From positions 1-33,365 of the forward strand of contig NZ_FUXU01000051.1 in the NCBI RefSeq assembly GCF_900167155.1: DNA of 33,365 nt, written 5' to 3'. The stretch is from Enterovibrio nigricans DSM 22720. Lineage in GTDB: Bacteria > Pseudomonadota > Gammaproteobacteria > Enterobacterales > Vibrionaceae. Made by a program: the position numbers and the translations under genes. The notes under the pieces are model-generated. The model was not told the DNA's origin. It ran no database searches and saw nothing but the letters and a program-made list of their open reading frames with translations. Below are positions 7,773 to 16,597 of this stretch, piece after piece. Within the stretch, counting starts at the first letter, position 1. The number at the start of each line of letters is the position of its first letter.

Positions 7773-9011
7773 TTAGATTTTTTTGAAGATCAATGAGCCA
7801 TTGGTTCCACCGAAGCCAAATGAGTTACACAATGCGTAATCCATCTTTATTTGACGCGCTTCGTGAGGTACATAGTCCAAATCACAGCCTTCATCAACGT
7901 TATCCAAGTTGATGGTTGGTGGTACCGCTTGGTCAACCAAAGACATTGCTGTGATAATTGCTTCTACAGAGCCTGCTGCTCCCAGCAAGTGGCCCGTCAT
8001 AGACTTAGTAGAAGAGACCATGACGTTGTCTGCTGCTGCACCCAGAGCAAGACGAACACCTTTGGTTTCTGCAACGTCACCCGCAGGCGTCGATGTACCG
8101 TGTGCGTTAACATAACCGATGTCATCGCCACTGATACCAGCGTCACGCAAAGCAGCTTTCATTGCCAATGCGCCACCTGAACCATCTGCACTTGGAGATG
8201 TCATGTGGTAAGCATCGCCACTCATACCGAAGCCAACTAGCTCACAGTAGATTTTTGCGCCGCGTGCTTTTGCGTGCTCATATTCTTCCAGAACCATGAC
8301 GCCCGCACCATCACCCAGAACAAAACCGTCACGGTCTTTGTCCCAAGGGCGTGACGCTGCTTGAGGGTCATCGTTACGGGTTGACAGTGCTTTCGCTGCT
8401 GCGAAGCCACCGATACCCAGCTCAGTCGATGCCTTTTCAGCACCACCAGCTACCATTGCGTCCGCGTCGCCGTATGCAATCATACGTGCAGCGTGACCAA
8501 TGTTATGCAGACCCGTGGTACACGCAGTAGAAATCGCGATGTTAGGACCACGTAGGCCGTAATTAATAGAAACGTGACCGGCGATCATGTTAACGATGGT
8601 CGACGGTACAAAAAACGGGCTGATTTTGCGAGGGCCTTTATCGACATACGCACGGTGGTTAGCTTCAATCAGACCAAGACCACCAATACCAGAACCGATG
8701 GCTACGCCAATGCGGTCTGCGTTTTCTTCTGTGATCTCCAAACCTGAATCTTCAAATGCTTGCGCACTTGCAGCAATGCCGTATTGGATAAAGATATCCA
8801 TTTTTTTAGCATCTTTTTTAGAGATGTAATCTTCACAGTTGAAATCATTTACCAGGCCAGCAAACTTGGTTGCAAAACCTTCAGTATCGAAATGCTGGAT
8901 AGTCTGGATGCCACTCTGGCCAGCCAACAGCGCTTTCCAAGATGATTCAACGGTGTTACCTACAGGCGATAACATCCCCATGCCAGTGACAACTACACGA
9001 CGCTTAGACAC
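7773..9011 (-). CDS. fabF: Beta-ketoacyl-ACP synthase II
   Basis: FabF condenses malonyl-ACP with growing acyl-ACP and controls the temperature-dependent C16:1 to C18:1 step. It has the thiolase fold. Visible catalytic residues are the nucleophile C164 in [10 protein letters not shown] and two histidines in [12 protein letters not shown] (about 304) and [10 protein letters not shown] (about 341), plus the C-terminal [11 protein letters not shown]. The 412-residue length matches the family. The start codon is GTG (9011-9009) preceded by CCGGAGAA. A terminator hairpin lies between acpP and fabF, so fabF is probably expressed at a lower level than acpP through partial read-through. Confidence 0.96.
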   Translation of the reverse strand: MSKRRVVVTGMGMLSPVGNTVESSWKALLAGQSGIQTIQHFDTEGFATKFAGLVNDFNCEDYISKKDAKKMDIFIQYGIAASAQAFEDSGLEITEENADRIGVAIGSGIGGLGLIEANHRAYVDKGPRKISPFFVPSTIVNMIAGHVSINYGLRGPNIAISTACTTGLHNIGHAARMIAYGDADAMVAGGAEKASTELGIGGFAAAKALSTRNDDPQAASRPWDKDRDGFVLGDGAGVMVLEEYEHAKARGAKIYCELVGFGMSGDAYHMTSPSADGSGGALAMKAALRDAGISGDDIGYVNAHGTSTPAGDVAETKGVRLALGAAADNVMVSSTKSMTGHLLGAAGSVEAIITAMSLVDQAVPPTINLDNVDEGCDLDYVPHEARQIKMDYALCNSFGFGGTNGSLIFKKI

Positions 9012-9070
9012 GATGATATTCTCCGGAGAAAAAGGTGATATTACTAAATTACGGGGTGTTAGAAAAAACT

Positions 9071-9093
9071 CAGGCGGTCAAGGTGACCGCCTG
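9071..9093 (-). terminator. Hairpin terminator/attenuator between acpP and fabF
   Basis: A 10-bp perfect stem (CAGGCGGTCA/TGACCGCCTG) with a 3-base loop is followed on the minus strand by AGTTTTTTCT. It should end most acpP transcripts while allowing some read-through to fabF, and may also protect the acpP 3' end. Confidence 0.8.
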
Positions 9094-9110
9094 GGAGGAT
9101 CTTTTTCTGA

Positions 9111-9347
9111 TTACTCAGACGCGCCAACAACGTAGTCGATAGCAGCTTGAACAGTAGTAATCTTCTCTGCTTCTTCGTCTGGAATCTCAGTATCGAATTC
9201 TTCTTCCAAAGCCATAACTAGCTCAACTGTGTCCAGTGAGTCTGCACCCAGATCGTCAACGAAAGATGCTTCGTTTTTAACTTCAGCTTCGTCTACGCCC
9301 AGTTGCTCAACGATGATTTTTTTTACGCGTTCTTCGATGTTGCTCAT
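9111..9347 (-). CDS. acpP: Acyl carrier protein
   Basis: ACP is the small acidic carrier on which fatty acids are built. Its 4'-phosphopantetheine is attached to S37, seen here in the invariant DSLDTVEL motif. At 78 residues with many Glu/Asp it matches housekeeping AcpP closely. AAGGAA precedes the ATG. A promoter-like pair lies in the gap to fabG, and a strong hairpin follows the gene, which fits the very high ACP demand relative to neighbours. Confidence 0.97.
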   Translation of the reverse strand: MSNIEERVKKIIVEQLGVDEAEVKNEASFVDDLGADSLDTVELVMALEEEFDTEIPDEEAEKITTVQAAIDYVVGASE

Positions 9348-9392
9348 ATTAATACTATTCCTTACAAGATTCGCAGATGCGATATGTGCAGT

Positions 9393-9420
9393 AGTTTATT
9401 CAATAACGTGGAAGTTGCAA
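9393..9420 (-). promoter_or_regulatory. Candidate acpP promoter
   Basis: On the minus strand, TTGCAA (9420-9415) and TAAACT (9398-9393) are spaced 16 bp, each matching sigma-70 at 4 of 6 positions or better. They lie in the fabG-acpP gap about 45 bp before the acpP start. Confidence 0.4.
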
Positions 9421-9504
9421 CACCCATAATGCTGGTCAAACCACGATTTGCTCTATAAACAGCCGGATTTTGACCTGTGTCATTTTGAGTTGCAACTTTA
9501 ATGT

Positions 9505-10239
9505 TTAAATCATGTACATGCCGCCGTTAACGTGCAGTGTCTCACCTGTAATATATGCTGCATCGTCAGAAGCTAAGAAAGCCACTGTTGCTGCAATTTC
9601 ACGCGGTGCACCCAAACGTCCAGCAGGTACTTGAGCCAATGTCGCCGCGCGCTGATCATCATTCAGCGCTTTAGTCATGTCAGTTTCAATGAAACCTGGG
9701 GCTACAGTATTTACGGTAATTCCGCGAGATGCAACTTCACGTGCCATAGATTTGGTGAAGCCCACAACTCCAGCTTTTGCTGCAGAGTAGTTGGTTTGAC
9801 CAGCATTACCCATAGTACCAACGACTGAGCCAACATTGATGATACGACCATTGCGCTTTTTCATCATTGCACGTAGTACAGCTTTAGACATACGGAAGAT
9901 AGACGTCAGGTTGGTATCCATGATATCCATCCACTCGTCATCTTTCATACGCATCAGTAAGTTATCACGAGTAATACCAGCATTATTGACAAGGATATCA
10001 ATATCGCCAAATTCTTCTTTTACTGCTTTCAGTACTGTTTCAATTGATTCAGCTGACGTGACATTCAGCGCGTAGCCTTTGCCATTTTCGCCCAGATAAT
10101 CGCTGATTGCTGCGGCACCGCTCTCAGAAGTTGCAGTGCCAACAACAGTAGCACCACGCTCTACGAGAATTTCCGCAATCGCGCGACCAATACCACGGCT
10201 CGCACCCGTAACAAGAGCAATTTTACCGTTCAGGTTCAT
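9505..10239 (-). CDS. fabG: 3-oxoacyl-ACP reductase
   Basis: FabG is the NADPH-dependent short-chain dehydrogenase that reduces beta-ketoacyl-ACP in each elongation cycle. It shows the Rossmann motif TGASRGIGRAIAE (residues 12-24), NNAG (about 86-89), the catalytic serine in NVGSVVG (about 138), and YSAAKAG with Tyr and Lys (about 151-155). The C-terminal HVNGGMYM completes the family pattern. The 244-residue length is identical to E. coli FabG. It lies between fabD and acpP as in other gammaproteobacteria. Confidence 0.96.
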   Translation of the reverse strand: MNLNGKIALVTGASRGIGRAIAEILVERGATVVGTATSESGAAAISDYLGENGKGYALNVTSAESIETVLKAVKEEFGDIDILVNNAGITRDNLLMRMKDDEWMDIMDTNLTSIFRMSKAVLRAMMKKRNGRIINVGSVVGTMGNAGQTNYSAAKAGVVGFTKSMAREVASRGITVNTVAPGFIETDMTKALNDDQRAATLAQVPAGRLGAPREIAATVAFLASDDAAYITGETLHVNGGMYMI

Positions 10240-10294
10240 GAGTTTTCGTTCCTTAATTAAGCGCCGCTAGCGTATCGGCCGCATATCCCAGAAT

Positions 10295-11218
10295 TTACTT
10301 AGCCGCTTCCAGTGAAGCTGGATCGTTTACTGCTGCTGCGCTCAGACGTTTGTCGATACGCTTTGCTAGACCAGTCAATACTTTACCTGGTCCCATTTCG
10401 AGCAACAGTTCTACACCTTCGTTTGCCATTTTTTCACAACCCTCAGTCCAACGAACTGGGCCGTATAGTTGACGAACAAGTGCATTTTTAATTTCTGCCG
10501 GATCAGTGGCTGCGACAACATCTGCGTTATTAATAACCGGAATTGATGGCGTCGAGAATTCAAGATCGTTCAGTGCAATGGCCAGTTTATCCGCCGCAGG
10601 TTTCATTAGTGCACAGTGAGAAGGCACGGATACAGGTAAAGGCAACGCGCGTTTTGCACCCGCTTCTTTACAAAGTACGTTTGCACGCTCAACCGCTTCT
10701 TTATTCCCTGCAATAACGACTTGGCCTGGAAAATTGAAGTTGACTGGCGATACCACTTGACCTTGTGCTGCTTCTTCACAGGCTTTGGCAATTGCTTCGT
10801 TGTCCAAACCGATAATCGCAGACATCGCACCTACACCCGCAGGCACAGCTTCTTGCATCAGTTGGCCACGTAGCTCAACCAACTTAACCGCTTCTTTAAA
10901 ATCGATGACACCCGCACACACCAGCGCAGAATATTCACCAAGGCTGTGGCCAGCCATCACAGAAGGCATAGCACCACCCTCTTGCTGCCATACACGCCAA
11001 ATTGCAACTGAAGACGTCAACAGTGCTGGTTGTGTGCGATGCGTTTGGTTTAATTCTGTGTCTGGTCCATCTTGCACCAGAGCCCACAAGTCATAGCCCA
11101 AAACACCCGACGCTTCAGCAAACGTCTCTTTTACCACAGCAAATTGCTCGGCCAATTCAGCCAGCATGCCAACGGTCTGTGAACCTTGGCCAGGAAATAC
11201 CACAGCAAAGTTAGACAT
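10295..11218 (-). CDS. fabD: Malonyl-CoA:ACP transacylase
   Basis: FabD moves malonyl from CoA to ACP, supplying the extender unit for FabH and FabF. It has the FPGQGSQ N-terminal motif (residues 8-14), the nucleophilic S92 in AGHSLGEYSALV, and the catalytic histidine in SVPSHCALM (about 201). GPVRWTEG and MGPGKVLTGL are also as expected. Length is 307 residues. It sits between fabH and fabG. The 100-bp gap to fabH shows no clear terminator. Confidence 0.96.
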   Translation of the reverse strand: MSNFAVVFPGQGSQTVGMLAELAEQFAVVKETFAEASGVLGYDLWALVQDGPDTELNQTHRTQPALLTSSVAIWRVWQQEGGAMPSVMAGHSLGEYSALVCAGVIDFKEAVKLVELRGQLMQEAVPAGVGAMSAIIGLDNEAIAKACEEAAQGQVVSPVNFNFPGQVVIAGNKEAVERANVLCKEAGAKRALPLPVSVPSHCALMKPAADKLAIALNDLEFSTPSIPVINNADVVAATDPAEIKNALVRQLYGPVRWTEGCEKMANEGVELLLEMGPGKVLTGLAKRIDKRLSAAAVNDPASLEAAK

Positions 11219-11319
11219 AGTTTAATCCTTACAAAAATCGAAACTGTTCTGTATCCGGTGTGACAACATGCTTAACCGACAACGGCTTTTAAAACACGTC
11301 CGATGTTAAGCACGCTATC

Positions 11320-12285
11320 TTAGTATTTTATAAGTGCAGAACCCCACGCAAAACCACCACCAAATGCTTCAAGCAAGATGGTCTGTCCGCGTTGAATACG
11401 GCCATCACGCACCGCTTCATCCAGTGCCGTCGGCACTGATGCTGCAGAAGTATTACCGTGTCTGTCTAAGGTAATCACAACTTGATCCATCGACATCGCT
11501 AGTTTTTTCGCTGTCGCTTTAATAATGCGGAAGTTCGCTTGATGCGGCACCAACCAGTCGATTTCAGACTTGTCCATGTTATTGGCTTCCAGCGTTTCAG
11601 TCACGATGTTCGCCAATTGCGTCACAGCAACTTTAAACACATCGTTGCCAGCCATTTCCAACCAAGCATCTTCCTCAACTTGGCTACGAACCTTGCCGCG
11701 AGAAGGGTATTTAAGGTTCAGCAAATCGCCAAACTTACCATCAGCACGTAAGTGTGTAGAGATCACACCAGGCTCTTCACTTGCACCAAGAACCACAGCA
11801 CCCGCACCGTCACCAAACAGGATAATGGTGCCGCGATCTTCTGGATCACAGGTGTGCGACAGACGATCTGCGCCAATCACAAGCGCGTTTCTCGCCATGC
11901 CTGACTTGATATATTGATCCGCAACACTTAATGCATAAACGAAACCAGAACATGCGGCTGCGATATCAAACGCAGGACAGCCGCTGATTTCCAACTTCTT
12001 CTGCACGTCACAAGCAGAGGCGGGGAATGCACTCTCACCACTGGTGGTAGCAACAATAATCAAGTCGATGTCTTGTTTATTAATACCTGCCGCGTCAATG
12101 GCGTTCAACGCAGCGTGATAACCCATCGTCGCCACTGTTTCGTTTTCAGCAGCGATTCGGCGTTCTTTAATACCAGTGCGAGCGATAATCCACTCATCAC
12201 TTGTATCTACCATTTTTTCGAGATCCGCGTTTGAGCGGATTTGCGCAGGCAAAAAGCTGCCTGTACCAAGAATCTTACTGAACAT
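11320..12285 (-). CDS. fabH: Beta-ketoacyl-ACP synthase III
   Basis: FabH starts fatty-acid synthesis by condensing acetyl-CoA with malonyl-ACP. The Cys-His-Asn triad is visible: C112 in [11 protein letters not shown], the histidine in [11 protein letters not shown] (about 248) and the asparagine in RHGNTSAAS (about 278). The [16 protein letters not shown] region (residues 30-45) is characteristic of the N-terminal half. Length is 321 residues. Only 4 bp separate its start from the plsX stop, so the two are likely translationally coupled. Confidence 0.96.
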   Translation of the reverse strand: MFSKILGTGSFLPAQIRSNADLEKMVDTSDEWIIARTGIKERRIAAENETVATMGYHAALNAIDAAGINKQDIDLIIVATTSGESAFPASACDVQKKLEISGCPAFDIAAACSGFVYALSVADQYIKSGMARNALVIGADRLSHTCDPEDRGTIILFGDGAGAVVLGASEEPGVISTHLRADGKFGDLLNLKYPSRGKVRSQVEEDAWLEMAGNDVFKVAVTQLANIVTETLEANNMDKSEIDWLVPHQANFRIIKATAKKLAMSMDQVVITLDRHGNTSAASVPTALDEAVRDGRIQRGQTILLEAFGGGFAWGSALIKY

Positions 12286-12290
12286 GAAGA

Positions 12291-13316
12291 CTAATAATGC
12301 CTCTCGAGTAATACGGCTTCCAAACGGTCACATATTTTTTTGGGTAGTTGCCGTTCGACTTCGTGAATCGCTTCCCCGATAGCATGTTGGAAAGCGGAGA
12401 TATCAGCACGTCCGTGGCTTTTTACTACAATGCCGCGCAATCCTAACAGACTTGCACCATTGTACTGGTCGGGGTTCAGGTTATTTAGGTGCTCAAACAG
12501 GCTACCAAATAACCATTTAGCCACTAATTTCTTTAGAGGGTTAGCGAGAACATGTATTTTTAAGCTGTCTAAAAACAGTCTTGCAACACCCTCACTGGTC
12601 TTGAGGCTTACGTTTCCGACGAATCCGTCGCAGACAATTACGTCAGCTTTCCCAGTGTAGAGCTGATCGCCTTCTACATAGCCGATGTAATTGACCGCAG
12701 AACACTGCTTCAGCATCTCAGCACAGCGTTTGACGAGATCGTTTCCTTTAATTTCTTCTTCACCAATATTCAGAAGGCCAACAGAAGGCTTACGCCCCAG
12801 TTGTTCTTCTGCAAGCACCGCTCCCATTACCGCAAACTGGAACAAGGTATCAGCATCAACAGACACATTTGCCCCTAAATCGAGTAACCAACTCTTGTGC
12901 TCACCAACCGTTGGCAGCTCTGACACAAGCGCAGGCCTATCAATACCAGGCAGGAGTTTTAACAGCGAGCGGGATAGTGCCATAAGCGCACCGGTATTTC
13001 CGGCACTGACACATGCATCCGCTTTACCATCAGCCACCAACTCCAATGCAATGCGCATGGATGTGCCTTTACTGGCACGAAGTGCTTGAGACGGTCGTGT
13101 ATTATTGGCGATAGAAGATTCCGCATGCATGACAGTTATGCGGGAAGAATTATTTTGACCCAGCGATACGAGCTGGCGAGTGATCTCGGATTGATCACCG
13201 ACGAGTACGACTTTTAGCGAGGGATAATGCAACAATGCCTGCACGGAGGCAGGCACTGTTACTTGAGGACCGAAATCCCCGCCCATCGCATCAAGTGCAA
13301 TGGTTAGACCAGACAA
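12291..13316 (-). CDS. plsX: Phosphate acyltransferase PlsX
   Basis: PlsX makes acyl-phosphate from acyl-ACP, linking fatty-acid synthesis to phospholipid formation through PlsY. The N-terminal [11 protein letters not shown] (residues 7-17) and the later [26 protein letters not shown] and [17 protein letters not shown] segments are family hallmarks. Length is 341 residues. It lies 9 bp downstream of rpmF, in the conserved rpmF-plsX-fabH order, and is probably transcribed from the yceD promoter. Confidence 0.95.
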   Translation of the reverse strand: MSGLTIALDAMGGDFGPQVTVPASVQALLHYPSLKVVLVGDQSEITRQLVSLGQNNSSRITVMHAESSIANNTRPSQALRASKGTSMRIALELVADGKADACVSAGNTGALMALSRSLLKLLPGIDRPALVSELPTVGEHKSWLLDLGANVSVDADTLFQFAVMGAVLAEEQLGRKPSVGLLNIGEEEIKGNDLVKRCAEMLKQCSAVNYIGYVEGDQLYTGKADVIVCDGFVGNVSLKTSEGVARLFLDSLKIHVLANPLKKLVAKWLFGSLFEHLNNLNPDQYNGASLLGLRGIVVKSHGRADISAFQHAIGEAIHEVERQLPKKICDRLEAVLLERHY

Positions 13317-13325
13317 GGCTCAACC

Positions 13326-13496
13326 TTACTTGTTGATTACCTTGCGGCCACGGTAGAAACCGTCAGCAGTCACGTTGTGACGCAGGTGAGTTTCACCAGA
13401 AGTTGCATCTACAGACAGTGCACTAGTAGTTAGCGCATCGTGTGAACGACGCATACCACGCATTGAACGTGATTTCTTGCTCTTTTGTACGGCCAT
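13326..13496 (-). CDS. rpmF: 50S ribosomal protein L32
   Basis: This 56-residue basic protein starts [20 protein letters not shown] and ends [17 protein letters not shown], both clear L32 signatures. L32 is a small component of the large ribosomal subunit near the exit-tunnel side. An AGGAG ribosome site lies about 8-9 bp before ATG 13496-13494. It sits between yceD and plsX, 15 and 9 bp away, so it belongs to the yceD-rpmF-plsX transcript. Confidence 0.96.
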   Translation of the reverse strand: MAVQKSKKSRSMRGMRRSHDALTTSALSVDATSGETHLRHNVTADGFYRGRKVINK

Positions 13497-13511
13497 GGAC
13501 CCTACTCCTCG

Positions 13512-14033
13512 TTACTTTTGCTTGAAGTTTTTCAAAACGGCAAATGGATTCGGACGCTCATCAGCAAGCGGGATTTCCCCATATACCATACCATCAGTAT
13601 CAACTTTACAGTCACTTACTTCGTGCATGGCAACCTGTGGCAAAGCCACAATCAACTCATCTTCGATGAGGTGAAGTAGGTTAATCTCACCATTTTCGTC
13701 GACTAATGCCGGCTCATAAGCATCCGGTAAATTGCCAACCTGATCTTCATTGAAAACCGGGCTGTAAATAAATTCGATTTCACAGTGGTGCGGAAAAACT
13801 TCCCAACAACGCTGGCACTCTAGATTGACGTCAACTTTAGCGGAACCGCTTAGAGTCTTCATCCCTTGAGCATCAACATCAAACGAAAGCTTCACTTCAC
13901 AATCACTGATCACACCTTTAGTTGATTCCGCCAAGCGTTCCAGCTGTTTAACTACGAAGATACCATCGTAGTCGAGTCGCTTTTGCGCACATTTGAACGG
14001 GTCAACCTTTAGCGGTAGCTTTACCTTTTGCAT
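13512..14033 (-). CDS. yceD: YceD family protein (DUF177, large-ribosome-subunit accumulation)
   Basis: YceD/DUF177 proteins are conserved next to rpmF and have been linked to 23S rRNA/large-subunit accumulation; the mechanism is not established. The protein begins MQKVKLPLKVDP as in E. coli. It has the paired-cysteine motif LECQRCWEVF (about 91-100), a second Cys-containing segment near 140, and a C-terminal PNPFAVLKNFK. Length is 173 residues. A near-consensus promoter lies so close upstream that the mRNA would have almost no leader. No alternative downstream start is plausible, because the N-terminal sequence is conserved. Confidence 0.92.
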   Translation of the reverse strand: MQKVKLPLKVDPFKCAQKRLDYDGIFVVKQLERLAESTKGVISDCEVKLSFDVDAQGMKTLSGSAKVDVNLECQRCWEVFPHHCEIEFIYSPVFNEDQVGNLPDAYEPALVDENGEINLLHLIEDELIVALPQVAMHEVSDCKVDTDGMVYGEIPLADERPNPFAVLKNFKQK

Positions 14034-14042
14034 AGGGCGCGA

Positions 14043-14071
14043 ATTCTAGCCTCCAAAGTAGCCTGAGTCAA
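14043..14071 (-). promoter_or_regulatory. Strong sigma-70 promoter for yceD-rpmF-plsX-fab operon
   Basis: On the minus strand, TTGACT (14071-14066) and TAGAAT (14048-14043) are separated by exactly 17 bp, each one base from consensus. The predicted start, near 14036, leaves only 2-4 nt before the yceD ATG at 14033. Confidence 0.75.
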
Positions 14072-14279
14072 AGAAATTTATACCTCTACTTCTATCTAGG
14101 TGGTTAAAAACAACCCAAAAAGCCGAAAAGACGTGTTTCTCTACAACAGGTACCTAGCTCAATTGAAAATAGAATGGGCACTATATGCTCAAGCAAGCCG
14201 GATGCCCACTCGCCACCGCAAGTGTAAAACATTACACTGACCGTCGTATACGAATAATCCGATAAAGGTGCATCGTTAG

Positions 14280-14864
14280 ATGAATATTCACACAGTCGTA
14301 CTCGCTTCCGGCTCTAAATATCGCCAATCTCTGTTACAAAAGCTCGATTTTCCCTTTGAAACCTGTTCACCAGACATCGATGAGTCGCGGATCGAAGGTG
14401 AGTCTGCCGAGGATCTTGTTAAGCGATTATCATTAGAAAAAGCCAAAGCCTGTGTTTCTTCCTTTCCCAACGCACTCATTATTGGATCCGATCAAGTCTG
14501 CGTGATCGAGGGGAAGATCCTCGGCAAACCTCACACTATCGAAAATGCCGTTTCACAACTAAAAGCAGCGTCAGGGAAACATGTCACCTTCTATACAGGG
14601 CTAACGTTACTAAATAGTGGGACAGGCCAAGCCCAAACGGATATAGAGCCTTTCCATGTACACTTTCGCGATCTCAACGATCAAGAGATAAAGCGCTACG
14701 TAGAAAGAGAGCGGCCTTTAGATTGTGCAGGCAGCTTTAAATGCGAGAGCTTAGGCATTGCGTTGTTCAATAGGCTGGAAGGACGCGACCCTAATACCTT
14801 GGTTGGTCTGCCATTAATTCGGCTCTGTGAGATGCTAAAGGAAGAAGGTATGTGGGTGCTTTAG
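14280..14864 (+). CDS. Maf-like nucleotide pyrophosphatase (YceF type)
   Basis: Maf proteins hydrolyse non-canonical nucleoside triphosphates; the YceF branch prefers 7-methyl-GTP. This protein matches E. coli YceF along its length, with LASGSKYRQSLL (residues 8-19), DIDESRIEGESAEDLVKRL (about 32-50), IIGSDQVCV (about 67-75), FYTGL, DCAGSFKCESLG (about 150-161) and LEGRDPNTLVGLPL (about 170-183). Length is 194 residues. It is divergent from yceD and ends at a terminator shared with rluC. The subgroup call rests on my recollection of YceF, not on a search. Confidence 0.9.
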   Translation: MNIHTVVLASGSKYRQSLLQKLDFPFETCSPDIDESRIEGESAEDLVKRLSLEKAKACVSSFPNALIIGSDQVCVIEGKILGKPHTIENAVSQLKAASGKHVTFYTGLTLLNSGTGQAQTDIEPFHVHFRDLNDQEIKRYVERERPLDCAGSFKCESLGIALFNRLEGRDPNTLVGLPLIRLCEMLKEEGMWVL

Positions 14865-14886
14865 CTTGGCGCTCTAGTTTGAAAAA

Positions 14887-14912
14887 GAAAAGCGCGTTTC
14901 CACGCGCTTTTC
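14887..14912. terminator. Bidirectional terminator between maf and rluC
   Basis: An 11-bp stem GAAAAGCGCGT/ACGCGCTTTTC with a short TTCC-type loop is bordered by A-rich and T-rich flanks. It follows maf directly on the plus strand. On the minus strand it lies about 215 bp past the rluC stop, in a stretch with no gene. Confidence 0.8.
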
Positions 14913-15127
14913 TTTTATCTATATATAGATTAATAAGACCGAATCGTTTCAACCTCAGAAATGTCGTTGATCGGGGGAATAAACGAGAAGCATACCAACA
15001 TCGACACTCTCGCTTCGTTGTTCCACTCCCGATTGGCTCAAACCGCGAACGGATCATCAAAAGATCCGGGGAGAGCCATTCATCCCCCCTCGCCCAAACT
15101 TACGGCAAACAAATTCAAGAGCTGTAT

Positions 15128-16084
15128 TTAGTTAACTTGTGGTGCTTTCTTTAACCCTTCGAGCACTTTTTCCAGTTTTCTCTCCATCGGCGCAGAGATA
15201 TCCATTAGCGCTTCGGTGCCGGGGTGCGTGAACTTGATATTCGCAGCATGCAAGAAGAGTCGACTCAATCCGAACTTCTTAGTGTATGCATCAAATCGTG
15301 GGTCTCCGTATCTGTCATCCCACGCCAATGGATGCCCAGCATATTGCGCGTGCACACGAATTTGATGTGTACGCCCTGTGATGGGGCTAGCCTGAACTAG
15401 GGTCGCTTGCTGGAACTGCTCCAAAATCTTGAAACGCGTTTCAGATGGCTTACCGTTCGGGTTAACACGAACAATGCTGTTCACTTCATTTTTAAGAAGT
15501 GGAGCCGTTACCTTCTTCATCGAAGGTTTCCAGCTCCCCATCACCAACGCGTAATAATACTTTTGTACGGTTTTCTCTCTGAACTGCGCTTGAAGGTGGC
15601 GGAGTGCTGAGCGCTTTTTCGCAATCAGCAAAATACCTGACGTGTCTCGGTCAATACGGTGCACAAGTTCTAAAAAACGCGCATCTGGGCGAAGTGCCCT
15701 CATGGCCTCAATCGCGCCAAAGTGAAGCCCACTTCCGCCATGTACCGCCGTTCCCGACGGTTTATTCAGCACCAGCATGTGATCATCTTCATAAATCACA
15801 CATTTTTCTAGTTCAGCCACACGGCTTAGCTTGGTATTAGGGGCCTCAGCCTGCGTCGTCTCAGGCATCTTAATAGGTGGAACACGAATCACATCACCCG
15901 GTTGTAACTTGTACTCCGGTTTTATGCGTTTTTTATTAACTCGCACCTCTCCTTTACGAAGAACGCGATAAATCATACTTTTAGGTACGTTTTTAAGCCT
16001 ATTTCGGAGAAAGTTATCGATCCGCTGGCCAGCAATGTCATCAGAAATGTCGATGAATTGCACTTGGGTTTTTTCTGTATTCAT
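15128..16084 (-). CDS. rluC: 23S rRNA pseudouridine synthase C
   Basis: RluC makes pseudouridines 955, 2504 and 2580 in 23S rRNA. The N-terminal S4 RNA-binding domain (about 18-75: GQRIDNFLRNRL, KGEVRVNKKR) is followed by the RluA-type catalytic domain. There ELVHRIDRDTSGILL holds the catalytic aspartate (D145), and RTHQIRVH and RLFLHA are also seen. Length is 318 residues. It is divergent from rne across about 510 bp, the usual arrangement. Confidence 0.93.
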   Translation of the reverse strand: MNTEKTQVQFIDISDDIAGQRIDNFLRNRLKNVPKSMIYRVLRKGEVRVNKKRIKPEYKLQPGDVIRVPPIKMPETTQAEAPNTKLSRVAELEKCVIYEDDHMLVLNKPSGTAVHGGSGLHFGAIEAMRALRPDARFLELVHRIDRDTSGILLIAKKRSALRHLQAQFREKTVQKYYYALVMGSWKPSMKKVTAPLLKNEVNSIVRVNPNGKPSETRFKILEQFQQATLVQASPITGRTHQIRVHAQYAGHPLAWDDRYGDPRFDAYTKKFGLSRLFLHAANIKFTHPGTEALMDISAPMERKLEKVLEGLKKAPQVN

Positions 16085-16597
16085 AGGACATAGATTCTAC
16101 ATTGCATCAAAGTAGTTTGCTGCAAAAAAGTGTCCCTGCTATAGTTGCGCCGTAACGTAGAAAAGTTTGCAGCTTTTTTACGCATCACGGCTAAAAAGCC
16201 GACATATAGAGTAAATCTTTACCGCTTTATCCAAGACGACTGACCGTTCACGGCGCTATTTATACGTAGTATTTGATTCGATGAGAGTTCAAGTCGTCTT
16301 AATCATGCAGCACTCGGCGTAAGACATGAGGAATAAGGCGCCCGTTAGTTTGTTGGCACGACGGGAAAAATAACCAGTGTCAAAGAGACTGTCGCCGTTT
16401 GTGGCGAAAAACCGACTGTATAAACCGGATAAATTTTTTTAATTTCCGTCTCAGTGGGTCGATAAGTAGTGCCCTAGAGCGTCCCTGATTCCCCAGCCGT
16501 GAGGTTGCATTAATGTCAGACTTGGGACCTGGCAGCATTGCGTTATTTGTCTCGTAACCGACAACTAATAACAACAAATAATCGAGAACAATTTGAT
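16085..16597 (+). promoter_or_regulatory. rne promoter and long 5' untranslated leader
   Basis: No gene is seen in this gap. TTGCTG (16117-16122) and TATAGT (16140-16145), 17 bp apart with an extended TGC before the -10, give a good plus-strand promoter. The resulting leader would be about 445 nt. It contains several hairpins (GGCTAAAAAGCC near 16190; CGCC-GTTTGT-GGCG near 16394) and a long-range 9-bp pair AAGACGACT/AGTCGTCTT (16233-16241 with 16292-16300). Long structured leaders let RNase E autoregulate its mRNA in E. coli, and the same role is inferred here. The rluC promoter must also lie at the left end. Confidence 0.65.

Noticed and set aside
14852-15154. 100-codon plus-strand frame between maf and rluC
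   Set aside because: It overlaps the maf end, a bidirectional terminator and the rluC end, and its composition is not protein-like.
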